Assembly (NCBI GenBank): GCA_021464415.1
Contig: CM038466.1
Span: 32,022,833 to 32,086,832 of the forward strand
Reading direction: 5' to 3'
Length of the DNA stretch: 64,000 bases
From: Lonicera japonica
Taxonomy: Eukaryota > Streptophyta > Magnoliopsida > Dipsacales > Caprifoliaceae
Positions within the stretch are counted from its first letter, which is position 1. Each line of letters starts with the position of its first letter. Of the stretch, positions 23,400 to 36,950 are shown piece after piece. Both the position numbers and the translations under genes were made by a program. The notes below the pieces were generated by a model, which saw only the letters and a program-made list of their open reading frames with translations, did no database searches and had not been told where the DNA came from.

Positions 23400-23579
23400 T
23401 TGATGCTTTCAGATCCACCAAGAATACTCGTTGAGAGAAGAAGATTTGGGATGGCTTAGCTTGAGATTTTATTAAGGATTTTTTTATCTATGTGATTGAG
23501 AGAAAATATCAAATAAAGTGAGCTACTCTTGTCTTATAAGAAGAATTATAGAATGGGGAATATGTGTTTTTGTCTTATT

Positions 23580-23751
23580 TGCGGGTGAAATGACGAAAAT
23601 ACCCCCACTAACGAAGCATTTATGGACAAAAGTGGACGGAGTGGGCAGAATGAAACAATTTGAAAGTTTTGTGGGTGAAATGAAACAAAAAAAAGTTTAG
23701 TTGGCAAAATGAAATTGAGCAATAATTTAGTGGCCAAATTGTTGTTTATTC
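23580..23751 (-). repeat. MULE right terminal inverted repeat
   Basis: Reverse-complement partner of 18933-19108. It also lies just upstream of the transposase start and so probably carried its promoter, as in other MULEs. Confidence 0.92.
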
Positions 23752-24020
23752 AAAGTTTTAAAAGCCTAAGGTAAATATTTGTTTATCATATATGTGTTAT
23801 ATGGGTTACTAACGAGTTTGCACAACCCGAAATCGAATTATGTTAAACTGGTTTTATTCGGGTCTTGTGAATTTACAAAATTGACTCGTTTAATAAACGG
23901 GTTTGACGGGTCAACCTGATTATGACCCACACCCGTTAAGGGTTTACCCAAATCTGATAAATTCATGTCAATTTCGTGTTGTATTATCATACCGTATTGT
24001 AAATTGCTTGGACTACTGTA

Positions 24021-24349
24021 CATATACATTAACAAAAACAAGCGTCATAAATACACACATATTAGTTTTGGTGGTGGGTAGTTATGAGAATAAGGTGAGT
24101 AATAACCACGAGAAAGTAGTTGTCGATGGTGAAGGGAGCTACATTGGTGGGTTGTCGTCGATAGGCTAAGATCTTTGGGCGGGAATTTTCTGACGAGATT
24201 TGACCGAAAGGACAGTGGTTGCCATATTTCTCCTTTGTGTAGGAGGTGGGCAGGTTTAGGGAAGAAAATGAATGTGATGGACTTTTATGCCCTTGTCAAA
24301 CTCACAACCACATGCACATCATGTAGGTAACAAAATAGTTTGAAAATTT
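24021..24349. other. Spacer between MULE locus and repeat array
   Basis: No gene is recognised. A short frame on the plus strand (to 24169) has no similarity I know. Confidence 0.4.
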
Positions 24350-27300
24350 GGCCCCGTTATTCATTTCGGGTCAATTACGACAAAAGTGATAGTTTACGGT
24401 ATAAAGTGTCAATCATCTTACTACTTTATATACATTTGATATTTTATACAAGTGCTGGGTATATTTAAGTGGTTTGAGAAGGAGAAAGAATAGGGCAATG
24501 GTCACACTTTCAACCGGTTGAACTTAAACCTAAATCTCAAATGTTCATGTTTTGTGCCATATATTAATGTGTACAAGTAATTTATTCAAAAAAAATAAAA
24601 AGAAAACAAGACATGCCTTATTATTCAATTTAAATAAGGTTTCCTCCTACCTTATATAATTAAAGGAGTAATTCTTATTATTATTATTGAAACTCTAGTG
24701 AAGGACAAAAGTAAATTTTATAAAGATAAGTAAAAGAGCTACATAATTGGGGGTAGCCCTCCCCGAACAAAAATCGCTAAATGAGATTTTTTTACACTGT
24801 CCAAGCAGAATTCAAAACATGCGTGCCCGCTCTTATAAAGGGTGAACATTAATACCATATGAGCCAGATTGAACTCATTGGTTATTTATTTTTTTGAAAT
24901 GTCATTTGATGAACAACGATCTTGCCTATATCACAAAAAAATATACATTAAATGTGATATAGCAACCTATAGTGATCAATGAAAAGGAAACACTGGCAAA
25001 TAAAGGGAAAAAAATCTTGGCTTAGTTCCACTTAAACATCTTAGATACTGTAAAAATCAAGTCACACCACAGTGCCCATTGTTTCAATAATTCTTCCAAA
25101 ACTCCCCATGTTTAAAGAAAAAATATACCCCAATCAATTAATAAAATAGTGACCATTATTCTAATTTATGAAATGAAAATCCCTTTAGCCAGTTCAGAGA
25201 TTTTATTCAATTATACAATATATTTGTAATTTTAGTTTTTTATTCTTAAATTTAATAAAGAATGGTAGAATAGTCATTTTATAAAGTATTGTAATGATTT
25301 TTTTATATATGGGAGTTTTCTAAACTATTTTTTATTTTTTTAAAATTCAAGAGATCAAGTTTAAAATCAAGTGTATCTTTCCGGAATTTAGGCAACTCCA
25401 CCGCACAGTCTGTTACCGAGCATTCCACCCTAATTCATTGCCCCACGGCTCCTGTTAAAGGACAAAAAATGAGTGAAAGAGAGATAGGAAATTTATAGTA
25501 ATATTGCTTTATGCCTGATGCTACACGTGCATCATGTGTGTCGCATACGTACATGCCGATCTATCTTCTAAATAAAGGTAAAATAAAAAACTAAAACTTA
25601 AAGTTGCCTTAGCAATATTACTATAAATTTATAGTAATATTGCTTTAGCAAGGATTTAGAATTTGAATCGTTGAACCAATAAAAAAATGAGTGAAAGAGA
25701 GACAGGAAATTTATAGTAATGATTTTTCATAAATAGGAGGTTTCTAGACCATTTTTTATTTTTTCAAATTCAATAGAGTTTAAAATCGAGTGTATCTTAC
25801 GTACTGAAATTTAGGTAACTCCAACTCCACCACGCAGTTTGTTACCGAGCTTTCCACCCTAATTCATTGGCCTATGCCTACTGTTAAAGGAAAAAAAATG
25901 AGAGAAAGAGAGATAGGAAATTTATAGCAATATTGCTTTATGTCTAATGCTACACATGCATCATGTGTGTCGCATACGTACATGCTGATCACTTTTATTT
26001 TCATTCTCTTAAATTTCAGGCAATTTGTTTCCTTCTTTGTGTCTAGTTCCTAGATTGGAAAGATCGGTTAGATAATAATCTGATCCGCACATATCTAAAT
26101 CATTAGAAAGCTCTTTTGACATAAGTGGTAAATAAATCACTTCATATTGAAATCCACAAAATTGTAAATAGTATTAAAAGTTTAACACACACACACACAC
26201 ACACAAAAGAAAGAAAGAAACCCTCAAACTTGTATCACACATGTTCATATCGGTGTTTTTTACCATTATATCTCATCACTTCTTCATGTTCTCGGGTTAT
26301 GTTTCTTTCATTTGGAAAAAGATAAGGAAAACACACAGATATACATGTATATATAGATAGGTATACAGATAAACGAACAAATTACAGATACTTAGATAAA
26401 TACACAAACATATAAAGTGGTGGATCAATCGAGCATAGACTGCTTTAATATAACTGTGAAGTTATGGATAATCGGGGGAGCCAATGCCCAGAAGGGGTGC
26501 AACTCGCCTCCCCCTCCCAACTTTTCACAAATTAGGAAACCCACATAATACATATAAAGCAGTGGATCGATCGAGTATAGAATGTTTTCGTATGACAGGA
26601 AAATGGCATATCATCAGGGGAGCCAATACCCAGAAGGGGCTCAACTCGCTTTCCCCCCTTCTCACAAATTACAAATTAGGAAAGCCATATATATATACAC
26701 ACAATACCAAACCCTACACAAGCGGACATGCTGCGCTTTTGGGCCCGGCCCAGTCAAAATTAAAAAATCTTTTACTTGCTATTTAAAAAAAATAAAAATT
26801 ATTAACCTATCTCCCCTCCAACCCCCCAAAAAAAATGAAGAAGAAGAAGAAGAAGAATATCTCCCCTCCAACCCCTCAAAAATAATGAAAAAAAAATGAA
26901 GAAGAACCTATCTCCCCTCCAACCCCCCAAAAAAATGAAGAAGAAGAAGAAGAATATCTCCCCTCCAACCCCATTAGTACTTAATTAGTAGAGGTGGATC
27001 TGGTATATTTATCGTACCTAAATTTTTGGTATACAGAAAAATAGGTTTGGAACAGTATAATATGATACATTACCAATTATTTTATCCTATTGTCAAAAAA
27101 AAATCAGTTTTTTTTTGCCAATGACTCCAAGTCAAAAATAAATAACTTGTGGATAGAGTAACACTACACTATAATTACAAGTCTCCAACTACGTACCCTA
27201 AATTTTTTTATTTATCAATTCCCATGATTTGTAATAAATATTATCAAATGAACACAAACTAAATAAATAATAGAATTACGCGAACAATATAGTACATTGT

Positions 27301-27460
27301 TTGTGTTTATATATATGATAACCCGTGTCAAAGGCACTTTTAACATTCAAAAAGTATTTTAAAATCTCAGACACAATTCTTTATTCCCTAATTATATAGA
27401 TAATGTTAAAATTGTGCAAGAGGCACTATTAACCATTTGCATTATAACCTTTTTTTGTCG
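24350..27460 (+). repeat. Array unit 1
   Basis: The fullest unit. It contains an internal duplication (about 25440-25560 repeated at 25860-25990), a doubled 'gtggatcgatcgag' block (26420 and 26565), a (CA)n tract at 26180-26205, and three tandem copies of a 'ctcccctccaacccc…(gaa)n' motif at 26810-26970. Confidence 0.7.
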
Positions 27461-29870
27461 AGTTCAAAGGGCAAAGCACAATTTACTTAAAATATATTCA
27501 CCATAGTTTATGTTATAGTGCAATTTAGCTAAAATATATATCCACCATAGTTTATGATATAAAGTATCCACCATCGTGGTACTTTATATACATTAATTAG
27601 ATATTTGATATAAATGCCGTGTATATTTAACAGGTTTGAGAAGGAAATAGAGTGGACTTCAAACATAGACACCTCATATGAATTATCACACTTTCAATTG
27701 GTTGAACTTAAACCTAAATCTCAAATGTTCATATTTTGTGCACTATATGTATTGATGTATATATATACAAGTAATTTATTGGAAAAAATAAAAAGAAAAC
27801 AAGACATACCTCATTATTCAAATTAAATATCCTCACCTCCTATCACTTATAATATTTAAAGGAGTATTTTATAGTTGTTGTTGTTGTTGTTGTTATTATT
27901 ATTGAAACTCTAGCGAAAGACAAGTAAATTTTATTAAGATAAGCAAAAGAGCTACACAATTGGGGGTAGCTCTCCCCTAACCAGAGTTGCTAAATGAGAT
28001 TTTTTTTACATTGCCCCAGGCAGAGTTTGAAACATGTGTGCCTACTCTTATAATGCATGGACAGTAATACCATATGAGCCGGATCAAACTCATTGGTTAT
28101 TTATTTTTTTGAAATGTCATTTGATGAACAACGATCTTAGCTGTATCACAAAAAATATATATACATTAAATGTGATATATCAACGTACAGATCAATGTAA
28201 AGGAAACACCGGCAAATAAAGGGCAAAAAAAATCTTGGCTTAATTCCACTTGAACCTCCATTCCACCTTTCCTCAAAGGCTAGGAAAAACTCTTAGATAA
28301 TATAAAAATCAAATCACACCGCAGTGCCCATTGTTTCAATAATTCTTCCAAAACCTCCCATGTTTAAAGAAAAAATATGCCCCAATCAATTAATAAAATA
28401 GTGAGCAATGTTCTAATTTATGAAATGAAAATCCTTGTAGCCAGTTCAGAGATTTTATTCAATTATACAATATATTCGTAATTTCAGTTTTTTATTCTTA
28501 AATTTAATAAAGAATGGTAGAATACTCATTTTATAAAGTATTGCAATGATTTTTCATACATGGGAGTTTTCTAAACTATTTTTTATTTTTTTAAAATTCA
28601 AGAGATCGAGTTTCAAATCAAGTGTATCTTTCCGGGATTTAGGCAACTCCACTATGCAGTCTGTTACCGAGCATTCCACCCTAATTCATTGCCCCACACC
28701 TACTGTTAAAGAAAAAAAATGAGTGAAAAAGAGATCCGAAATTTGTAGCAATATTGCTTTATGCCTAATATGTGCTACACGTGCATCATGTGTGTCGCAT
28801 ATGTATATTCCCAATCTTTTTTCCAATTAAAGGTACAATAAAAAACTAAAACTTAAAATTGTTGATTTTGGATTTTATTCTTTTAGCAAGGGTTCAGAAT
28901 TTGAATAGTCGACATCTGCTCAATTTTGTGGTTTTTGTCACTCTATAGATGTAATATATGATGTTTTATGGTATTTTGGATTTTATTCTTTTTAGCAAGG
29001 GTTCAGAATTTGAATAGTCAAACTAATTGTCCAGATCTACTAAATTTAGTGATTTTTGTCACTCTTTAGATGTCAAATCCGATGTTTTATGGTATTGTGG
29101 ATTTTATTCTTTTACCAAGGGTTCACTAATTGTCCAGATCTGCTCAATTTAGTAATTTTTGTAACTTTATCGATGCCAGATCCGATGTTTTATTGTGAAA
29201 ATTTGTCACTCACTTTTATTTTGATTATCTTAAATTTTAGGCAATTTGTTTCCTTCTTTGTGTTTAGTTCCTGGATTGGTAAGATCAGTTAGATAACAAT
29301 CTGATCTACTCAGATCTAAATCATTAAAAGGCTTCTTCGACATAAGTAGTATATAAATCACTTGAGATTGAAAAAACACAAAACTGTAAATAGTATTAAA
29401 AGTTTGACAAAAAAAAAGAAAAAAAATACCTCAAACTTGGATCACACATGTTCATATCAGTGTTTTTACCATTATATCTCATCATTTCTTCATGTTCTGG
29501 AGTTATGTTTCTTTCATTTGGAAAAAGACATGCAAAACACATAGATATACATGTATATATAGATAGGTATATAGATAGACAAACAAATTACATATAGATA
29601 GATAGATAGATACACATACATATAAAGTGGTGGATCGATCGAGCATAGAATGCTTTAGTATGACGGCGAAGTGGTGGATCATCGGGGGAGCCAATACCCA
29701 GAAGGGGCGCAACTCGCTTCCCCCTCCCCATTTCTCACAAATTAAGAAACCCATGTATATATACAATACCTAACCTTACACAAACAGACATGTTGAGCTT
29801 TTGGGCCCAGCCCAATTGAAAATAAAATTTATTTTAACCTTCTATTTAAACATAAATAGTTTTTGGTACA
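27461..29870 (+). repeat. Array unit 2 (shortened)
   Basis: Lacks the last quarter of unit 1 (the 'cattagtagaggtggat…' to 'tttatcaattcccatg' part). A roughly 100-bp block with 'gattttattctttt(a)gcaagggttcagaatttgaat' is tandemly repeated three times at 28865-29170. Confidence 0.7.
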
Positions 29871-30620
29871 GTGCAGTTTACCTAAAATATATCCACCACA
29901 GTTTATGGTATAGTGCAATTTATATATCCACCATCGTGCAACTTTATATACATAAGATATTTGATACAAATGCCGAGTATATTTAAGGGGTTTGAGAAGG
30001 AAATAAAGTGGAGGTCAAACGTAGACACCATGTATGAAAGATCACACTTTCAACTGGTTGAAGTTAAACATAAATCTCAAATGTTCATATGTTGTGCACC
30101 ATATGTACTGATGTATAAAAGCAATGTATTAAATAAAATAAAATGAAAACAAGACATGCCTTATTATTCAAATTAAATATTGTCACCTCCTACCTCTTAT
30201 AATTAAAGGAGTAATTTATTATTATTATTATTATTAGTAGTAGTAGTAGTAGTAGTAGTATTATTGAAACTCTAGTGAAAGACAAAAGTACATAAGACTA
30301 CCACAAAGACAATCTTGGAGTCGATTTGGTACTCCCAAGATCGATTCTCGACGTTGTCAAAATAATATTTAGCCAGCGGCAGCCATGCACCGCGAGTAAG
30401 AATTAGTCGAGATGTGCGAAAGTTAGCCCGGACACCATGTGGGGCAACCCTCGAACCAAAAAAAGAGTTACACAATTTCCCAATCCTCCCTTAACAAAAG
30501 TCACTAAATAGGATTTTTTTACACTACCTCCGAGCAGAGTTTGAAACATGTGTATCGACTCCTATAAAAGGTGAACATTAATACCATATGAGCCATATCG
30601 AATTCATTGGTTATTTATTT

Positions 30621-31090
30621 GAGTAAACAGTTCAAATAGCCACTAAATTTTTTTATCTAATACCACTTTGGCCATCTAACTTTAGAGTGGGTGCCACTTT
30701 GGTCATTTCTTTAAATTTGATTGTTAAATTGAATGAAATAAAATCACGTGCAAGACACATGACTTCATTTAAATGCATTTTGATCATTTTAGTTATAAAA
30801 TATCCCAAATTGTGCTATTTGTTAAAAATATTTATATATTTTATATATTGTGTGTGTTTCATTTTGTAGGAAATTAATAAATGGAAAGGTCATTTTGTTG
30901 CAATATGACCAAAATGACTTTACACGAAATCATCTGCCACGCAAATGAATTAAATTCAACAGTCAAATTAGACAAAATGGTTAAAGTGGTACTCGCTCCG
31001 AAATTAAATGACCAACGTGGTTCATTTTAAAATTTGATAGCCAAAATGTTACTATATCGAAAGTTTAACGGCCATTTGAGTTGTTTACTC
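30621..31090 (+). mobile_element. Small MULE-like TIR element (470 bp)
   Basis: Begins GAGTAAACAGTTCAAATAGC and ends with the inverted form (…GAGTTGTTTACTC). Its flanks TATTTATTT and ATTTTATTT fit a 9-bp duplication with two mismatches, and the uninterrupted sequence is visible in the other array units ('ggttatttattttttgaaat'). The first bases match the MULE at 18933 (GAGTAAACA). No gene is present. Confidence 0.7.
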
Positions 31091-31429
31091 ATTTTATTTT
31101 TTGAAATGTCATTTGATAAAATGTCCTAGATTGGTAAGATCAGTTATATAATAATCTAATCTGCTTAGATCTAAATCGTTAAAAAGCTTTTTCAACATAA
31201 GTGGTAAATAAATCACTTGAAATTGAAAACCACAAAAATGTAAAATAGTATTAAAAGTTTAACAAAAAAAACCCTTAAACTTGGATCACACATGTTCATA
31301 TCGGTGTATTTTTACCATTATATCTTATCACTTCTTCATGTTGAGGAGTTATGTTTCTTTCATTTAGAAAAAGACTAGGAAAACACACAGATATATATAT
31401 ATATATATACAGAGAGAGAGAGAGAGAGA

Positions 31430-31926
31430 GAATAAACAACCCAAATGATCACTAAACTTTCAATATAGTATCATTTTAGCCATCAAATTTTAAAATGACC
31501 ACTTTTGTCACCTAAATTCAAAGTAAGTACCACTTTGACCATTTCGTCCAATTTGACTATTAAATTTGATACATTTGCGTGGCACATGACTTCGTATAAG
31601 GTCGTTTTGGTCATATTGTAACAAAACGGCATTCTCCTCCAATAATTTCGGCCAAGATAAAACACACACAGTATATAAAACATATCAATACTTTTAACAA
31701 ACAGAATAACATGGGCGATTTTATAATCAAAATGATCAAAATACGCTTAAATGAAGTCATATTCATTACACATAGTTTCATGCCATTCAATTTAACAGTC
31801 AAATTGGAAAGAATGACAAAAGTGGCACTCACTCTAAAGTTCGATAGTCAAACTTGTTCGTTTTAAAGTTTGATGGGCAAAGTGTGAATGTATAAGAAGT
31901 TTAGTACCCATTTGTGCTGTTTATTT
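31430..31926 (-). mobile_element. Second copy of the small TIR element, opposite orientation
   Basis: Its reverse complement follows 30621-31090 through most of its length ('agtgccacttttgtcatt', 'atgacttcatttaa', 'cgtattttgatcatttt', 'caatatgaccaaaa', 'gccacgcaaatg'). Inserted at the (AT)n(GA)n microsatellite of array unit 3. Termini are GAATAAACAACCCAAATG and its inverted partner. Confidence 0.7.
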
Positions 31927-33040
31927 ATATATATAGATAGATTGACAAATAAATTACAAATATATATATATATATGCACATACATATAAAGCGGTGGATC
32001 AATCGAGCGTAGAATACTTTAGTATACTGGCAACATGGCGAATCATCGAGAGAGTCAATGCGTAGAAGGGGGAGCAATCTGCTCCCCCTTCCCCACTTCT
32101 CACAAATTAAGATACTCACGTATATAAACAATACCTAACCTTACACGAGCAAACATGCTAAACTTTTGGGGCCCAGCCCAATCAAAAAGTTTTAACCTAT
32201 ACAACTAACCTAGCTCCCTACTCCCTCCCACCCCAACCCCCCGGGCGCCCAAAAAAAAAAAAACACTCACAACATCATTAATAGAGGTAGATTAAGTACG
32301 GTAATCATACCTAAATTTTTATTATTCCAAAAAATTGGTTTGGTACATTATAAAATATTTTATCCTATTTAAAAAAATCAATTTTTCGCCAACGACTCCA
32401 AGCAAAAAATAAGTAAATAAATTATGGACATTATTAACATGCACTACACTAAAATCACAAGTCTCCAACTACACTAAATTCCTAAATTCTTTAATTTATC
32501 AATTCCCATGATTTGTAATAAATATTATCAAATGAACGCAAACTAATTGAACAATAGAATCACATGGATGGTATATTTGTTTGTGTGTATATACGGTACT
32601 TCGTGCCAAAGGCACTTTTAATTATTCAAAAAGTATCTTAAATTTGAGATACAAAATTCTTTATTCTCTTACATATTTTTTGAAATTATAAAATTATTAT
32701 CCCTTTTGTATAGATAAGGTCAAAACCGTGTAAGAGACACCGTCAACCATTTGCACTAGCTAAATGTTGGCATTGAGCTACGAAGCACGAGAAGCAACAA
32801 CAATTGAGAGAGAGAGAATGGAGTGAATGTGAATAGGGAAGACGAAGAAGAATAAACAAAAATTTCTTATTTTGTTGACTCCGTGCGGCCGATAATGATG
32901 CACTTAATATACCAAACTTAGCGATAAGCATACCTTTTTAAATTTTACCATAAAAAAAGTGTTATATGTAAAAAAAATTATTAACCTAGCGCGCCCCCCC
33001 CCCCCCTCCAAAAAAAAAAATACCACACACATAACACCAT

Positions 33041-33480
33041 TAGTAGAGGTGGATTTGGTATATTTATTGTACCTAAATTTTTGTTATACAAAAAAATCGG
33101 TTTGGAATTGTAAAATATGATACATTACCGATTATTTTATCCTATTTTCAAAAAGAAAAATCAGTTTTTTTTTGCCAATGACTCCAAGTCGGAAACAAAT
33201 AAATTGTGGATGTAGTAACACTACACTATAATTACAAGTCTCCAACTACCCTAATTTTTTTAATTTATCAATTCCCAAGATTTGTAATAAATATTATCAA
33301 ATGAACACAAACTAAATAAAGAATAGAATCATGTGTTTGTGTATATATATATGATAACCCGTGTCAAAGTCACTCTTAACATTCAAAAAGTATTTTAAAA
33401 TCTCAGACACAATTCTGTATTCCCTTATTATATAGATAATGTTAGAACTGTCGAGAGACACTGTTAACCATTTGCATTAT
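33041..33480 (+). repeat. Partial extra copy of the unit end
   Basis: Repeats the 'cattagtagaggtggatttggta' to 'gtcaaagtcactcttaacattcaaa' section already present at 32275-32640, consistent with unequal exchange within the array. Confidence 0.65.
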
Positions 33481-35422
33481 AACATTTTTTGTCGAGTTCA
33501 GAGGGCAAAGTACAGTTTACCTAAAATATATCGACCATAGTTTATGGTATAATGCAATTTAGCTAAAATATATATCCACCATAGTTTATGATATAAAGTA
33601 TCCACCATCGTGGTACTTTATATACAATAGATATTTGATATAAATGCCGGGTATATTTAAGGGGGTTGAGAAGGAAATATAGTGGAGGTCAAACATAGAC
33701 GCCATGTATGAATTATCACACTTTCAATTGGTTGAGCTTAACCTAAATCTCAAATGTTCATATTTTGTGCACTATATATATTGATGTATATATACAAGTA
33801 ATTTATTGGAAAATTAAAATAAAAAGAAAACTAGACATTCCTCATTATTCAAATCAAATATCGTCACCTTCTACTGCTTATAATATTTAAAGGGTTGTAA
33901 TTGTTATTGTTATTGTTATTATTACTGAAACTCTAGTGAAGGATAAAAGTAGATTTTATTAAGATAAGTAAAAGAGCTACACAATTGGGGGTAGTCCTCC
34001 CCTAACAAAAGTCGCTAAATGAGATTTTTAACACTGTCCTAAGCGGATTCAAAACATGCGTGCCCACTCTTATAAAGGGTGACCAGTAATACCATATGAG
34101 CCAGATCGAACTCATTGGTTATTTATTTTTTGAAATGTCAATTAATGAACAACGATCTTGCCTGTATCATAAAAAAATATACATTAAATGTGATATATCA
34201 ACCTACATATCAATGAAAAGGAAACACTGGCAAATAAAGGGAAAAAAAATCTTGACTTGATTCCACTTAAACCTCTTAGATACTGTAAATATCAAATCAC
34301 ACCGTAGTGCCCATTGCTTCAATAATTCTTCCAAAACCTCCCATCTTTAAATAACAAATATACCCCAATCAATTAATAAAACAGTGACTAATGTTCTAAT
34401 TTATGAAATCAAAATCCCTTTAGCCAGTTGAGAGATTTTATTCAGTTATACAATGTATTTGTAATTTTAGTTTTTTATTCTTAAATTTAATAAAGAATGG
34501 TAGAATAGTCATTTTATAAATTATTGCAATGATTTTTCATATGTGGGAGTTTTCTAAACTATTTTTTATTTTTTTTTAAATTCAAGAGAGTTTAAAATCA
34601 AGTGTATCTTACTGGAATTTAGGCAACTCCAACTCCACCACGCAGTCTGTTACTAAGCATTCCACCCTAATTCATTGCCCCACAGCTACTGTTAAAGAAA
34701 AAAAAAGGAGTGAAAAAGAGATAGGAAATTTGTAGCAAAATGGCTTTATGTCTAATGCTACACGTGCATCGTGTGTGTCACATATGTACATTCCCAATCT
34801 TTTTTCCAATTAAAGATACAATAAAAAACTATAACTTAGAGTTGTTGTTTTTGGATTTTATTCTTTTAGCAAGGGTTCAGAATTTGAATCGTCAAACCAA
34901 TTGTCCACATCTGCTCAATTTTGTGATTTTTGTCACTCTATAGATGCCAGATTCAATGTTTTATGGTATCTTAGATTTTATTCTTTTAGTAAGGGTTCAG
35001 AATTTGAATCGTCGAACTAATTTTCCAGATCTACTAAACTTAGGGACTTTTGTCACCCTATAGATGCCAAAACTGATGTTTTATGGCTAAAATTTGACGG
35101 TCACTTTTATTTTCATTCGCTTAAATTTTAGGCAATTTATTTCCTTCTTTGTGTCTCGTTCCTAGATTGGAAAGATTTGTTAGATAATAATCCGATCTGC
35201 TCAGATCTAAATCATTAGAAAGCTTTTTCGACATAATTGGTAAATAAATCACTTGAAAACCACAAAAATGTAAATAGAATTAAAAGTTTAACAAAAAAAA
35301 CTACTCAAACTTGGATCACATATGTTCATATCGGTGTCTTTTACCACTATATCTCATCACTTCATGTTGAGGAGTTATATATGTTTCTTTCATTTGAAAA
35401 AAGATAAGGAAAACAGGCATAG

Positions 35423-35468
<46 letters not shown>

Positions 35469-36160
35469 GTATAGATAGATAGACAAACAGACAGACAAAC
35501 AAATTATAAATAGATAGATAGATAGATAAACAAACATACAAAGTGGTGGATCGATAGAGTGTAGAATGCTTTAGTATAACAACGAAGTGGCGGATCATCG
35601 GGGGAGCCGATGCCCAGAGGGGGCGCTCCCACTTCCCCCTCCCCACTTCTGACAAATTAGGAAACTGACATGTATATACATTATCTAACCCTACACGAGC
35701 ACACATGCTGAGCTTTTAGGCCTAGCCCAGTTAAAAAACAAAATAAAAAAAATTAACATGTTATATAAAAATAGAAAAAATTATTAACCTAGCTTCCCCC
35801 CACCCACAAAAAAAATAATAAATAAATAAAACACACACACAACACCATTAGTGGAGGTTGATTCGGTATGGCTATCGTACCTAAATTTTTATTATACCAA
35901 AAATCAGTTTGGTACGATATAATATGATACATTACCAAATATTTTATCTTATTTTCTCAAAAAAAAATATTTTTTTTGCCAATGACTCCAAGTCAAAAAT
36001 AAATAAATAAATTATGGGCGTTAGTAACACTATACTAAAATTACAAGTCTCCAACTACAATAAATTCTTTAATTTATCAATTTTCATGATTTGTAATAAA
36101 TATTATCAAACAAATGTGGTAATAATCTGATCCGCACAGATCTAAATCATTAGAAAGCTT
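33481..36160 (+). repeat. Array unit 4
   Basis: A nearly complete unit with a (CA)n(TA)n tract at 35424-35468 and (GATA)n at 35475-35525. Frames called here on the minus strand are only translations of these dinucleotide tracts. Confidence 0.7.
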
Positions 36161-36916
36161 TTTTGTCAAGCTCAAAGGGCAAAGTACAATTTACCTAAAA
36201 TATATCCACCATAGTTTATGGTATAGTGCAATTTAGCTGAAATATATATCCACCATAATTTATGATATAAAATATTTACCATCGTGGTACTTTATATACA
36301 TTATATATTTGATATAAATGCCGGGTATATTTAAGGGGTTTGAGATGGAAATAGAGTGGAGGTCAAACATAGACACAACGTATGAATTATCACACTTTCA
36401 TTTGGTTGAACTTAAACCTGAATCTCAAATGTTCATATTTTGTGCACTATATATATTGATGTATATATGCAGGTAATTTATTGGAAAAACTAAAAAGAAA
36501 ACAAGACATGCCTCATTATTCAAATTAAATATCGTCACCTCCTACTGCTTATAATATTTAAAGGAGTAATTTATTATTATTATTACTACTACTACTACTG
36601 AAACTCTAGTGAAGGATAAAAGTAAATTTCATTAAGATAAGCAAAAGAGCTACACAATTGGAGGTAGCTCTCCCTTAACAAAAATCGCTAAATGAGATTT
36701 TTACGGTATCTCAAGCGGAGTTCGAAACATGCATGCCCACTGTTATAAAAGGTGAACAGTAATACCATATCAGCTGGATCCAACTCATTGGTTATTTATT
36801 TTTTGAAATATCATTTGATGAACAATGATCTTGCCTGTATCACAAAAGAATATACATTAAATGTGATATATCAACCTACGGATCAATGAAAATTAAAGGA
36901 AACACCGGCAAATAAA

Positions 36917-36950
36917 GGAGGGGGGCCGGGGGGGGGGGGGGGGGGGGGGG
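36917..36950. repeat. Long G run
   Basis: A stretch of more than 20 consecutive G in an otherwise AT-rich repeat. It may be a real slippage product or an assembly or sequencing artefact; other C or G runs in the array occur at 32994-33006 and 40107-40123. Confidence 0.8.

Larger units (their letters stand above)
18933..23751. mobile_element. Mutator-like transposable element (MULE), complete, 4.8 kb
   Basis: The element is bounded by long terminal inverted repeats that begin GAGTAAACAACAATTT (left) and, in reverse complement, GAATAAACAACAATTT (right). It is flanked by the 9-bp direct repeats AAAATTTTA (18924-18932) and AAAGTTTTA (23752-23760), one mismatch apart; 9-bp duplications are the hallmark of the Mutator superfamily. 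Two genes face each other inside: a small GRF zinc-finger gene at the left on the plus strand and a MuDR-type transposase at the right on the minus strand. Both are damaged, so the copy is not autonomous now. Confidence 0.92.
29871..33040 (+). repeat. Array unit 3 with two inserted TIR elements
   Basis: Carries the two small MULE-like elements at 30621-31090 and 31430-31926; the first appears to have replaced or displaced the middle part of the unit. Ends in a C-rich run (32994-33006). An extra partial repeat of the unit's end follows at 33041-33480. Confidence 0.65.

Noticed and set aside
35362..35706. 114-codon minus-strand frame in array unit 4
   Set aside because: Much of it is translation of (CA)n/(TA)n and (GATA)n microsatellites; sister units do not keep the frame.
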